Assembly (NCBI RefSeq): GCF_018141105.1
Contig: NZ_CP054839.1
Coordinates: forward strand, 2,108,001-2,172,000
Direction: 5' to 3'
Source: Saccharopolyspora erythraea
Lineage (GTDB): Bacteria; Actinomycetota; Actinomycetes; Mycobacteriales; Pseudonocardiaceae
Length of the DNA: 64,000 nucleotides
This document shows, piece after piece, positions 18,422-28,017 of the stretch. The number at the start of each line of letters is the position of its first letter. The first letter of the stretch is position 1. The notes beneath the pieces are model-generated. The model had not been told where the DNA came from and ran no database searches. It was given only the letters and a program-made list of their open reading frames with translations. The position numbers and the translations under genes are program-made.

Positions 18422-18849
18422 CCCAGGAGGCCGCCACCACCGCGGAGCTGATGACCGCGGCCAAGGAGGCGCTGGAGACCTACCACGACGTCCACGTCGA
18501 CGACGACGGCGCGCTGACCTTCCGGCACGCCGAGGTGCCGTGCGCGGTGCAGGCGATGCAGCTCGCCGAGGGACTGACCGTGCTGAGCCTGACCTGCGTG
18601 GTGGCCTGGGACCTGCCGCACAGCGACCAGCTCGCCCAGTCCGCGGCCGAACGTGCCGGGCAGGGCCTGTTCGGCACGCTGGGCGTGGTCCGCACCGAGC
18701 GCGGGATGGACGTCACCCTGCGCTACGCGTTCCCCGCGCAGGGCATGGACCCGACACCGCTCGGCACGCTGCTGATGCTGGTCGTCTCGACCGCTTCGCA
18801 GTTGCGCGGCGAGCTGCTCGCCGAGACCGAAGGACCTGCCGCCAAGTAG
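18418..18849 (+). CDS. Conserved YbjN-like protein downstream of uppS
   Basis: 143 residues, soluble, alpha/beta. It resembles the YbjN/secretion-chaperone-like fold ([21 protein letters not shown] ... [15 protein letters not shown]). Translationally coupled to uppS by a 4-base overlap, as its mycobacterial counterpart (Rv2360c position) is linked to the same gene. No catalytic motif; function unknown. Confidence 0.7.
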   Translation: MTQEAATTAELMTAAKEALETYHDVHVDDDGALTFRHAEVPCAVQAMQLAEGLTVLSLTCVVAWDLPHSDQLAQSAAERAGQGLFGTLGVVRTERGMDVTLRYAFPAQGMDPTPLGTLLMLVVSTASQLRGELLAETEGPAAK

Positions 18850-18930
18850 CGAGGGGAGAGGCGCGGGCGCTCTGCGGGCCCTGGTCGGCGCGGTGCTGCC
18901 GCGCGGCCCGGTCCCTTCTTCGCCCTACTG

Positions 18931-18948
18931 CGAACGATTATCAGTTCG
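18931..18948. promoter_or_regulatory. Candidate Zur operator upstream of the zinc permease
   Basis: Dyad CGAAC-N8-GTTCG with an AT-rich centre (GATTATCA), about 18 bases ahead of the GTG start of the permease. This tract is AT-rich against a GC-rich background and resembles actinobacterial Zur boxes in having a GATTATCA-like core. The assignment rests on similarity and on the nearby zur gene. Confidence 0.45.
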
Positions 18949-18966
18949 AACTGGCAGGATGGTCCG

Positions 18967-19977
18967 GTGACCACCACCGCCCGGCCACCGGACCGTGCGC
19001 GCCCGCGCCGCGCGATCACCTCCCTCGAAGTGCTCTGCGTGCTGCTCGTGGCCGCGGTGGTGTTCCAGGCACCGCTGGCCTCGATGCTGGACGTGCCCGC
19101 CGTGCGCACCGGTTCGACCGTGTTCGTCGCCGTCTGCGTGCAGGCGCTGCCGTTCCTGGTCCTCGGGGTGCTGATCAGCGGTCTCATCGCGGCGTTCGTC
19201 CCGCCGGGCGCGTTGCGGCGGATGCTGCCCGCCAACACCGCGGCGGCGGTGCCCGTCGCGGGTGTCGCCGGGCTCGCGCTGCCCGGCTGCGAGTGCGCTT
19301 CGGTGCCCGTCGCCCGCCGCCTGATGCAGCAGGGCGTCGCGCCCGCCGCGGCGCTGGCGTTCCTGCTGGCCGCACCGGCGGTGAACCCGATCGTGCTGGT
19401 CTCGACCGCGGTGGCCTTCCCCTCCGAGCCGCGGATGGTGCTCGCGCGCTTCCTCGCCGCGATGCTCACCGCCTGCGTGATGGGCTGGCTGTGGGTCCGC
19501 CTGGGCAAAGCCGAGTGGATCGCCGAGCGTGCCCTGCGCCGGATGGAGAGCCGCCACACCACGGGCAGCCGCTGGGTGGTGTTCGCCGAGACCGCCCGCC
19601 ACGACCTCGTCGAGGCGGCCGGGTTCCTGGTGCTGGGCGGCCTGACCTCGGCGGTGTTCAACGTGCTGGTGCCCGCGGAGTGGATGCGCTCGCTGGGTGG
19701 TCAGCTGGTGCTGGGCGTGCTGGTGATGGCCGTGCTGGCGGTCGTGCTCGCGCTGTGCAGCGAGGCCGACGCCTTCGTCGCGGCGTCGCTGTCGGGCCTG
19801 CCGCTCATCCCGAAGCTCGTCTTCCTGGTCGTCGGCCCGGCGGTCGACATCAAGCTGATCGCCCTGCAGTCGGGCACCTTCGGCCGCCGGTTCGCGGCCC
19901 GGTTCGCCCCGGCGACGTTCGTGGTGGCGATCGGCTGCTCGGTGGCCGTCGGCGCGTTGCTCCTCGGAGGTGCCTGA
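18967..19977 (+). CDS. Predicted metal-related permease (DUF318/SO_0444 type)
   Basis: 336-residue polytopic membrane protein with about eight helices. It has the family motifs PGCECASVPVARRL and LCSEADAFVAASL, whose Cys/Glu/Asp residues are likely metal ligands. Members of the family sit next to zinc or copper regulators and TIGR03943 proteins. Here the stop overlaps the next ATG (TGATG), and zur/smtB face it. Either export or low-zinc uptake is possible; context with Zur favours zinc. Confidence 0.78.
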   Translation: MTTTARPPDRARPRRAITSLEVLCVLLVAAVVFQAPLASMLDVPAVRTGSTVFVAVCVQALPFLVLGVLISGLIAAFVPPGALRRMLPANTAAAVPVAGVAGLALPGCECASVPVARRLMQQGVAPAAALAFLLAAPAVNPIVLVSTAVAFPSEPRMVLARFLAAMLTACVMGWLWVRLGKAEWIAERALRRMESRHTTGSRWVVFAETARHDLVEAAGFLVLGGLTSAVFNVLVPAEWMRSLGGQLVLGVLVMAVLAVVLALCSEADAFVAASLSGLPLIPKLVFLVVGPAVDIKLIALQSGTFGRRFAARFAPATFVVAIGCSVAVGALLLGGA

Positions 19978-20693
19978 TGCGGCGCGAGACCCAGAACCTG
20001 CTGTTGCTGCTGCTCGGCGGTGCGCTTCTGAAGATCGCCCTCGGCGGCACCTACCTGCGCTACGTCAAGCCCGGCCTGTTCCCGTGGCTGGTGGCGGCCG
20101 GCGGCGTGATCGTCCTGCTGGCGGTGTTCGCGATCGTGCGCGACATCCGCTCGGGCGGAGCCCAGCACGACGAGCACGACCACGACCACGGCTCGCGCAG
20201 CCCGTGGATGCTGCTCCTGCCCGTCTTCGCGATCTTCCTGGTCGCCCCGCCAGCGCTGGGCTCGGACTCGGTCGACCGCGCCGGGGCCGTCGCGCCGCAG
20301 AAGCCGCGCGAGTCGCTGTTCGAGGACCTGCCCGCGGCCCCGTCGCCGCTGCTGAGCCTCTCGGAGTTCGTCACGCGGGTGGTGTGGGACGACAGCGGCG
20401 CGCTCGACGGCCGATCAGTGCGCCTGCAGGGCTTCGTCGTGAAGAAGGAGGGTGAGCCGGTGCGGCTGGCCCGGATGCGGATCAGCTGCTGCGCGGCGGA
20501 CGCGGCGCCGGTGCGGGCCGACCTCGCGGGACCGGCGGCCGGGCGGACCGCCGCGCTGCCGTCGGACACCTGGATCGAGGTGACCGGCGTGCTCCGGCCC
20601 GGCAGCGCCACAGAGGCCAACGGGCACGTGCCGACGGTCGACATCACCGACGTCCGGACCATCCCGGCCCCCGCCGACCCGTACGAGTACTGA
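19977..20693 (+). CDS. TIGR03943-type membrane-anchored protein, permease partner
   Basis: 238 residues. Two N-terminal membrane helices flank a His/Asp-rich linker (HDEHDHDHGS, about residues 62-71), a third hydrophobic segment follows, then a C-terminal soluble OB-like domain with RISCCAADAAPVR. The pairing of permease plus TIGR03943 protein is recurrent in firmicutes and actinobacteria near Zur-type regulators. The His-rich loop suggests zinc binding. Start ATG 19977 shares bases with the permease stop. Confidence 0.8.
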   Translation: MRRETQNLLLLLLGGALLKIALGGTYLRYVKPGLFPWLVAAGGVIVLLAVFAIVRDIRSGGAQHDEHDHDHGSRSPWMLLLPVFAIFLVAPPALGSDSVDRAGAVAPQKPRESLFEDLPAAPSPLLSLSEFVTRVVWDDSGALDGRSVRLQGFVVKKEGEPVRLARMRISCCAADAAPVRADLAGPAAGRTAALPSDTWIEVTGVLRPGSATEANGHVPTVDITDVRTIPAPADPYEY

Positions 20694-20697
20694 CGCC

Positions 20698-21120
20698 TCA
20701 GCGCGCGGCGGCGCACTCCGGGCAGGTGCCGATGATCTCCACGGTGTGGTTGACCTCGGAGAACCCGTGCTCCTGGGCGATGCGCTCCGCCCAGTTCTCC
20801 ACCGGCGGGTCGGCGACCTCGACGGTCCGCCCGCAGTGCCTGCACACCAGGTGGTGGTGATGATCGGTGGAGCAGCGGCGGTAGACCGCCTCACCGGAGT
20901 CGGTGCGCAGCACGTCGATCTCGCCCGCGTCGGCCAGGGTCTGCAGGGTGCGGTAGACGGTGGTCAGCCCGATGCCCTCGCCCTGCCGCCGCAGCTGCTC
21001 GTGCAGCTCCTGCGCCGAGCGGAAGTCCTCGACCTCGCTGAGCAGCTTGGCGACCGCCGCTCGTTGCCTGGTGGCCCGCAGCCCCGGTACGCCGGCTGCG
21101 GAGCGCTCGCCGGTGGTCAC
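20698..21120 (-). CDS. zur: Fur-family zinc uptake regulator Zur
   Basis: 140 residues. N-terminal winged helix (TRQRAAVAKLLSE ... GLTTVYRTLQTL), then the metal region: HHHH at 87-90 and structural zinc cysteines C93/C96 and C133/C136. The order smtB-zur with a GTGA overlap matches the mycobacterial Rv2358-Rv2359 operon, so zinc rather than iron is the likely effector. Only 4 bases separate its end from the convergent TIGR03943 gene. Confidence 0.88.
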   Translation of the reverse strand: MTTGERSAAGVPGLRATRQRAAVAKLLSEVEDFRSAQELHEQLRRQGEGIGLTTVYRTLQTLADAGEIDVLRTDSGEAVYRRCSTDHHHHLVCRHCGRTVEVADPPVENWAERIAQEHGFSEVNHTVEIIGTCPECAAAR

Positions 21121-21599
21121 GCTGTCTCCGTCTCCTGTCGGTGCGGTTCGATGGTCCGGGTCGTCGCGGTGGGACGCGGCCGCCTGCCCGAGATCTCCTC
21201 GGCGTGCGTCGCCGCGTCCACCACGATGTGCGCCAGGTGCTCGTCGACCAGCCGGTAGACGACCTCCCTGCCGTGCCGCTCGCCGTGCACGACGCCCGCC
21301 GACTTCAGCACCCGCAGGTGCTGGCTGATCAGCGGCTGGGTGACGCCGAGCGCCTCGACGAGCTCGTGCACGCAGCGCTCGCCCGAGCGGAGCTGGAGCA
21401 CGATCGCGATGCGGACCGGCGCGGCCAGCGCGCGCAGCAGCTCACCGGCCTCCACCAGGGTCTGCTGGTCCCGCATCGGCACGGGGCGCCGCGTCTCCCG
21501 CTCCGGCGAGTGAACGTGCTCCTCGGCGTGGTCGGGATGCCCGGTGCCGGCGGCCGGCCCGGCCGGCTGCGGGACGGAGTCCGGAGTGACAGCGGGCAT
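21117..21599 (-). CDS. smtB: ArsR/SmtB-family zinc-sensing repressor
   Basis: 160 residues. Winged helix with LVEALGVTQPLISQHLRVLKSAGVV. The C-terminal helix has D119-x-H121-x10-H132-x2-E135, an exact alpha5 zinc-site pattern of the SmtB/ZiaR/CzrA group. An extra His-rich stretch (GHPDHAEEHVHS, residues 20-31) precedes the DNA-binding domain. In Mycobacterium SmtB releases its own operon when zinc is high, raising Zur. ATG 21599 is preceded by GGAAGGA. Overlaps zur by four bases. Confidence 0.88.
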   Translation of the reverse strand: MPAVTPDSVPQPAGPAAGTGHPDHAEEHVHSPERETRRPVPMRDQQTLVEAGELLRALAAPVRIAIVLQLRSGERCVHELVEALGVTQPLISQHLRVLKSAGVVHGERHGREVVYRLVDEHLAHIVVDAATHAEEISGRRPRPTATTRTIEPHRQETETA

Positions 21600-21870
21600 G
21601 GTGTCCTTCCCGGCGTTGTCTCGCCTGATCGAAGCGGGCAGATCCGCACGACGCCCGGTCCGCGGTCGGGCACCCGCCTCGAACGCGACGCGCTCTGCCC
21701 ACACCATCCTACGGGTAGCCCGGCCGCGCTTCGTCACATCGACCCCGGGGTACCCGCGGCGGCGTGCGGGGTGGGGCGGACAATGCGGTCGCACGCATGG
21801 GTACGCTGGGAAACTCAGCACTCATCGTGCTTGACCAGCCCGTTCGGCCACACCATCTGATATTTCCGGA

Positions 21871-23262
<1,392 letters not shown>

Positions 23263-23270
23263 ACCCGCGG

Positions 23271-23304
23271 GCGGACGGGCCTGCCGCACGGCAGGCCCGT
23301 CCGC
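23271..23304 (+). terminator. Hairpin terminator after glyS
   Basis: Perfect 15-bp inverted repeat (23271-23285 and 23290-23304) with a 4-base loop, 8 bases past the glyS stop. No T-run follows, the common actinobacterial form. Confidence 0.75.
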
Positions 23305-23338
23305 TCACCGCCGGACCTTGGATCGGGGATCTGGGATC

Positions 23339-24007
23339 ATGCGCGATGTGAGTACTTCTCGAGCCGGTCGTTCCGGGGGCCCCCGGTTAGCCGTGGTCCT
23401 GCGGCGCGTGGTCCTCGGCGCGCTGCTGGTCGCCCTGCTGGTGGGTGGCGGCACCGCGTTCCGGGTGTGGCAGGTCGCCCGCGCCGACGAGCGCAGGCCG
23501 GTGGACATGGTGGTCGTGCTCGGCGCGGCCCAGTACCACGGCAAGCCCTCGGACGTGCTCGAGGCGAGGCTGAAGCAGGCGCTCGAGCTCTACCGCGAGG
23601 GCATGACCGACCACATCGTCACGGTCGGCGGCAGGCAGACCGGCGACAAGTACACCGAGGCGCAGGCCGGCAAGAAGTGGCTGGTCGAGGAGGGCGTACC
23701 GGCCGACCGGATAACCGACGTCGACGTCGGCAGCGACACCCTGGGAAGCGTGCGGGCCGTGGCGGCGCTGGCCGGTCAGCACGGCTGGAGCAGCGCGCTG
23801 ATCGTCAGCGACCCGTGGCACTCGCTGCGCGCCAGGACGATGGCCAACGACTTCGGGCTGGATACCTGGGCTTCGCCGACGCGGTCCGGGCCGATCGTGC
23901 AGACCCGCGAGATCCAGTTCCAGTACATCTTCCGCGAGACCGGGGCGCTGCTGTACTACCGGCTCACCCACGCCCCGGCCGAGCTCACCGGCGACGGCCT
24001 GGGCTGA
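23339..24007 (+). CDS. YdcF/SanA-like DUF218 membrane-anchored protein
   Basis: 222 residues. One N-terminal membrane helix (about 23-44), then an extracytoplasmic DUF218 domain: DMVVVLGAAQYHGKPSDVLEARL, HIVTVGGRQTGDKYTEA, DVGSDTLGSVRAV and LIVSDPWHSLRA. The family is linked to envelope integrity (SanA, ElyC) but its reaction is unknown. Start ATG 23339 or GTG 23348, three codons later. Confidence 0.82.
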   Translation: MRDVSTSRAGRSGGPRLAVVLRRVVLGALLVALLVGGGTAFRVWQVARADERRPVDMVVVLGAAQYHGKPSDVLEARLKQALELYREGMTDHIVTVGGRQTGDKYTEAQAGKKWLVEEGVPADRITDVDVGSDTLGSVRAVAALAGQHGWSSALIVSDPWHSLRARTMANDFGLDTWASPTRSGPIVQTREIQFQYIFRETGALLYYRLTHAPAELTGDGLG

Positions 24008-24083
24008 CGCGGCCGCCCGGTCGTGCGGTGATCCGGCCCGCGACGTGCCCGATCTGTCGGCGGGCACCCGTAGGCTTGGGTCG

Positions 24084-25391
24084 ATGAGCGACCGAGTGGG
24101 CGCAGAACTGCCCGGCTACCGCGAACACGACCTTCGGCGCCTGCTCCCCGAGCAGCCGAAGGAAGCCGCGCTGCCCGGCTCGGCCCGCGAGGACCGCACC
24201 CCTTTCTCCCGCGACCGCGCCCGGGTCCTGCACTCCGCCGCGCTGCGGCGGCTGGCGGGCAAGACCCAGGTCATGGGGCCCGGCGAGGGCGACGTGCCGC
24301 GGACCCGGCTGACCCACTCCCTGGAGGTCGCACAGATCGGCCGCGGCATCGCCGAGGCGCTCGGCGCCGACCCGGACCTGGTCGACACCGCCGGGCTGGC
24401 CCACGACATCGGCCACCCGCCGTTCGGGCACAACGGCGAGCGCGCGCTCGACGACCTCTCCGAGCACATCGGCGGTTTCGAGGGCAACGCCCAGACCCTG
24501 CGCATCCTGGTCCGGCTCGAACCGAAGCTGGTCGCCGACGACGGCTCCGGGCGCGGTCTCAACCTGACGCGGGCGTGCCTGGACGCGGCCACCAAGTACC
24601 CGTGGCCCAAGCAGCCGGGCAACCCGAAGTTCGGCGTGTACGCCGACGACCTGGAAGTCTTCGGGTGGCTCCGCCGGGGTGCGCCGGAGCGCCGCCGGTG
24701 CCTGGAGGCCCAGATCATGGACTGGTCCGACGACGTCGCCTACTCCGTGCACGACGTGGAGGACGGCGTGCACTCGCAGCGCATCTCGCTGCGTTCGCTG
24801 ACCAGGCCGGACGAGCGCGCAGAGATCGTGCGGATGGCGGCCAAGCACTTCTGGCGCGACGGCCGCTCGGCAGGTGACGCGCTGGCCCTGCTGGAGGACG
24901 TCGCCGGAGGGCTGGTCGAGCTGCCTGCCGTGGCCGGCGTGCTCGACTACGACGGCTCGCTGCGCTCGCAGGTCGCGCTGAAGCGCCTGACCAGCGAACT
25001 GGTCGGCCGCTTCGCCTCGGCGGCGGTGAGCGGCACCGTAGCCGAGCACGGCGCGGGCGTGCTCACCCGCTACGCCGCCGACCTGGTGGTGCCCGAGCGG
25101 GTGGTCGGCGAGGTCGCGGTGCTCAAGGCCGTCGCGCTGCGGTACGTGATGAGCGATCCGGAACGCCTGCGCATGCAGGAGCGCCAGCGGGCGCTGCTCA
25201 CCGAGCTGGTCGAGGTGCTCGCGGACCGGGCGCCGGAGTCGCTGGACCCGGCGATGGCGGCGGCGTGGAAACGGGCGGCCGACGACGCCGCGCGGCTGCG
25301 GGTGGTGGTCGACCAGGTCGCCTCGCTGACCGACGCGCAGGCAGTGCACTGGCACCGCTCTCATACACGCAGCGGCACGAAACCGGTGTGA
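24084..25391 (+). CDS. dgt: Deoxyguanosinetriphosphate triphosphohydrolase-like protein
   Basis: HD-domain hydrolase releasing triphosphate from dNTPs. The metal motif H78 (LTHSLEV), then HDIGHPPFGHNGE (H107-D108) and a later D in MDWSDDVAYSVHD, is complete. 435 residues. ATG 24084 is preferred over the open frame's 24045, which has no clear ribosome site. It sits upstream of dnaG as in mycobacteria, here with a serpin and sigma factor inserted between. Confidence 0.93.
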   Translation: MSDRVGAELPGYREHDLRRLLPEQPKEAALPGSAREDRTPFSRDRARVLHSAALRRLAGKTQVMGPGEGDVPRTRLTHSLEVAQIGRGIAEALGADPDLVDTAGLAHDIGHPPFGHNGERALDDLSEHIGGFEGNAQTLRILVRLEPKLVADDGSGRGLNLTRACLDAATKYPWPKQPGNPKFGVYADDLEVFGWLRRGAPERRRCLEAQIMDWSDDVAYSVHDVEDGVHSQRISLRSLTRPDERAEIVRMAAKHFWRDGRSAGDALALLEDVAGGLVELPAVAGVLDYDGSLRSQVALKRLTSELVGRFASAAVSGTVAEHGAGVLTRYAADLVVPERVVGEVAVLKAVALRYVMSDPERLRMQERQRALLTELVEVLADRAPESLDPAMAAAWKRAADDAARLRVVVDQVASLTDAQAVHWHRSHTRSGTKPV

Positions 25392-25619
25392 GGTACGTCC
25401 GAATGGACGGCGATCAGCGGTAGTTTTTCGGCACACTCTTTACTCAGGGTGTTCGCAGTTCCTAGCCTTCGCTGGAATGGGTGAGCGCCTGGAGCGTGAC
25501 GGGTGCTGCGCTGGTCCTTTCCCCCGGCGACCAGCGCGCCAGGGACCTGTGCGCTCGCCCGCGGCGCGGTCCCCGAAGTCCCCGCGCCGCTGCCAACGTG
25601 CCCACAGGAGAGCCCCGAC

Positions 25620-25805
25620 ATGCCCAACCGGCACTACATCCAGAAGCTCGTCGCCGGCGGTGAGCCCTACGTCAACACCGACAACCTGGCGGACTGGATC
25701 AACGACCTGCGCTGGAGCGACCCCGCCGCCAGGCAGGCGGCCTCCTACATCGCCCAGGAACTGCGCCTGATGGGCTTGTCCGACGTCGAAGAGTCGCTTC
25801 GCTGA
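25620..25805 (+). CDS. Small conserved-looking protein, function unknown
   Basis: 61 residues from ATG 25620 with AGGAGAG about 9 bases upstream: MPNRHYIQKLVAGGEPYVNT and then an amphipathic, acidic helix-rich remainder. Codon bias (GC3) matches real genes, unlike the upstream extension of the same frame. No motif recognised. Lies between dgt and the serpin gene. Confidence 0.65.
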   Translation: MPNRHYIQKLVAGGEPYVNTDNLADWINDLRWSDPAARQAASYIAQELRLMGLSDVEESLR

Positions 25806-25895
25806 CGGCCTGACACGCGCTGGACTGGCAGACTCGGCAGCAGCCGGGTACGCCCACGCGACATTCCCGTCGACCGATTGGAGTCCAGCGCGGCC

Positions 25896-27002
25896 ATGAG
25901 CGAGCACCTCGACTTCAGCCTCAGCCTGCACAAGCACCTCGCTCCGCCACCGGAGCAGCCGTTCTGCTGGTCCCCGTACTCGGTGGCCAGCGCGCTCGGC
26001 CTGGTGACCGCCGCCGTCGGCGGCAGCACCAGGGACGAGCTCGCGGCGGCGTTGCGGATCGGCCCCGACGACCTCGGTGGCCTGCTCGACCTGCTCGCCG
26101 GCTCGGCCGAGCTCGGCGGTACCGGGCGCTCCGGTGAGGAGCCGGTGCTCGCGGTGGCCAACACCCTCTGGGCCTACGACGACCTGCTGGTCCACGAGTC
26201 GTTCCTGCGCGAGCTGAAGGGCTGGCCGGGCAGCGACGTGCGCACCGCGCCGTTCAGGGAGCGGCCGGAGGCCGCGCGGCAGCTGATCAACTCCGACGTC
26301 GAGGAGACCACCCGGGGCCTGATCCCGGAGCTGCTCCCAGAGGGCAGCGTCGACCCGGAGACCGTCGCCGCGCTGGTCAACGCCCTCTACCTGCGGACGT
26401 CGTGGCAGGAGGCGTTCGACGACAAGGCGACCGCGCCGCGAGTGTTCCACGCGCCGCAGGGCGACCGGGACGTGCCGACGATGCACGTCACCCGGCGCTT
26501 CGGCTACGCCGCCGCAGGCGGCTGGCAGGCCGTGACGATCCCGGCGGCGGGCGGTGTCGACGGCGTCGTGCTGCTGCCCGACGAGGGGCTGGACCAGGCC
26601 GAGGCCGGGCTCGACGCCGCCACGCTGGAGTCCCTGCTGTCGTCGGCCGAGCAGCAGCGGGTGGAGCTGCTGCTGCCGAAGTTCGACGTGCGCGGTGCGG
26701 CGGAGCTGCAACGGCCGCTCGGCGCGCTGGGCGTGCGCACGGTGTTCACGCCGGGAGCGGACTTCTCGCCGCTGACCGACCGCACGCTGCGCGTCTCGAC
26801 CGTCGTGCACCGGTCGGTGCTGCGCGTCGACGAGAACGGGCTGGAAGGTGCCGCCGCCACGGCGGCGATGATGCGGCTCACCGCGATCGTGCGCGAGGAG
26901 GAGCCGCTCCGCGTAGAGGTCGACCGGCCGTTCCTGTTCCTGGTGCGCCACCGCAAGACCGGCGCGGTCTACTTCCTGGCCCGCGTGGTCGACCCGGCCT
27001 GA
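25896..27002 (+). CDS. Bacterial serpin (serine protease inhibitor)
   Basis: 368 residues, close to the serpin core. Recognisable parts are WSPYSVASALGLVTAAVGGSTRDEL (N-terminal), ANTLWAYDDLLV, VALVNALYLRTSWQEAF-type breach/shutter strands, the hinge DENGLEGAAATAAMM ahead of the reactive loop, and VDRPFLFLVRHRKTGAVYFLARV at the end. The small-residue hinge predicts an inhibitory serpin. No signal peptide is visible, so it may act inside the cell. The tail overlaps the convergent sigma factor gene by 34 bases. Confidence 0.9.
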   Translation: MSEHLDFSLSLHKHLAPPPEQPFCWSPYSVASALGLVTAAVGGSTRDELAAALRIGPDDLGGLLDLLAGSAELGGTGRSGEEPVLAVANTLWAYDDLLVHESFLRELKGWPGSDVRTAPFRERPEAARQLINSDVEETTRGLIPELLPEGSVDPETVAALVNALYLRTSWQEAFDDKATAPRVFHAPQGDRDVPTMHVTRRFGYAAAGGWQAVTIPAAGGVDGVVLLPDEGLDQAEAGLDAATLESLLSSAEQQRVELLLPKFDVRGAAELQRPLGALGVRTVFTPGADFSPLTDRTLRVSTVVHRSVLRVDENGLEGAAATAAMMRLTAIVREEEPLRVEVDRPFLFLVRHRKTGAVYFLARVVDPA

Positions 27003-27901
27003 AGTCCCGGGGCTCGGACCGGAGCGCGGACGAGCTTGTCCGGGTTGACGATGTCGAACACCTCGCTGATCAGGCCGTCGCGGCAGGCGAAGGTGACGAC
27101 CCGGCCCTGCCGCTCGGGCAGGGCCGGGAACACCAGGCCCAGGTCGCCGTTGACCAGCACCGGGCGCATGCCCGAGTACAGGGTCTCGCCGTACTTCGCG
27201 AGCAACCCGGCGAGGAAACGCGCGATCTTCTCCTGGCCGAGGATCGGCCTGCGGGCCGTGCTGGCCCTGCCGTCGCTGTCCCCGAACAGGGCAGCCTGCG
27301 GGTGCAGCGCGCGGGTGATCTCGGTGATGTCGCCCGAGGAGAGCGCGGCGAGGAGGTTGTCGAGCACCCGCCGCTGCTCGGGCAAGGGCACGCGGGGCGC
27401 AGGCTCGGCCGCGGCCAGCGCCCGCCGCGCCCGCGACGCGTGCTGGCGGGCGGTGGCCACCGCGCACCCGGCGATCTCGGCGATCTCGGTGAACGGGACG
27501 TCGAATCCGTCGTGCAGCACGAACGCCAGCCGCTGCTCCGGAGACAGCTCGTGCAGCACGCGCAACGCCGCCATCCGGATGTCGTCCCTGGTCACGACGA
27601 TGTTCTGCGGGTCGTGCGAGTCGAGCTCGGTGACCACCGGCTCGGGCAGCCACGGCCCGACGTACTGCTCGCGGCGCACCGCCGCCGACCGCAGGCGGTC
27701 CAGGCAGATCCGGCTCACCACCGTCGTCAGCCAGGCGCCCAGCTCGCGGATCTGCGAGCGCTCCGCGGCCAGCCGCAACCACGCCTCCTGCACGGCGTCC
27801 TCGGCGTCGTCCACCCGGCCGGTGAGCCGGTAGGCGATCCCGACCAACCGGCCGCGGTGCCGGTCGAACTCGGTCGCGAGGGCGGTGTCGTCGCTGAGCA
27901 C
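26969..27901 (-). CDS. ECF41-type RNA polymerase sigma factor (SigJ-like)
   Basis: 310 residues. Sigma2 region (HRGRLVGIAYRLTGRVDDAEDAVQEAWL), sigma4 region (LSPEQRLAFVLHDGFDVPFTEIAEIAG), then a C-terminal SnoaL-like domain. The ECF41 hallmarks WLPEPV after sigma2 and NPDKL near the end are both present. In this group the fused C-terminal domain replaces an anti-sigma factor. The usual partner gene (an oxidoreductase or carboxymuconolactone decarboxylase) is not adjacent. GTG start. Confidence 0.9.
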   Translation of the reverse strand: MLSDDTALATEFDRHRGRLVGIAYRLTGRVDDAEDAVQEAWLRLAAERSQIRELGAWLTTVVSRICLDRLRSAAVRREQYVGPWLPEPVVTELDSHDPQNIVVTRDDIRMAALRVLHELSPEQRLAFVLHDGFDVPFTEIAEIAGCAVATARQHASRARRALAAAEPAPRVPLPEQRRVLDNLLAALSSGDITEITRALHPQAALFGDSDGRASTARRPILGQEKIARFLAGLLAKYGETLYSGMRPVLVNGDLGLVFPALPERQGRVVTFACRDGLISEVFDIVNPDKLVRAPVRAPGLQAGSTTRARK

Positions 27902-28017
27902 GCGGCCGATTCTGCCGCAACCGGCCGGATTCGGGGCCGATGTGCGGCCCGGGACACCACCGCGGGCACCGCCCGCCCGCGCTCGGCGCTCGATCGGGAG
28001 CCCCTAGACTGAACGAC

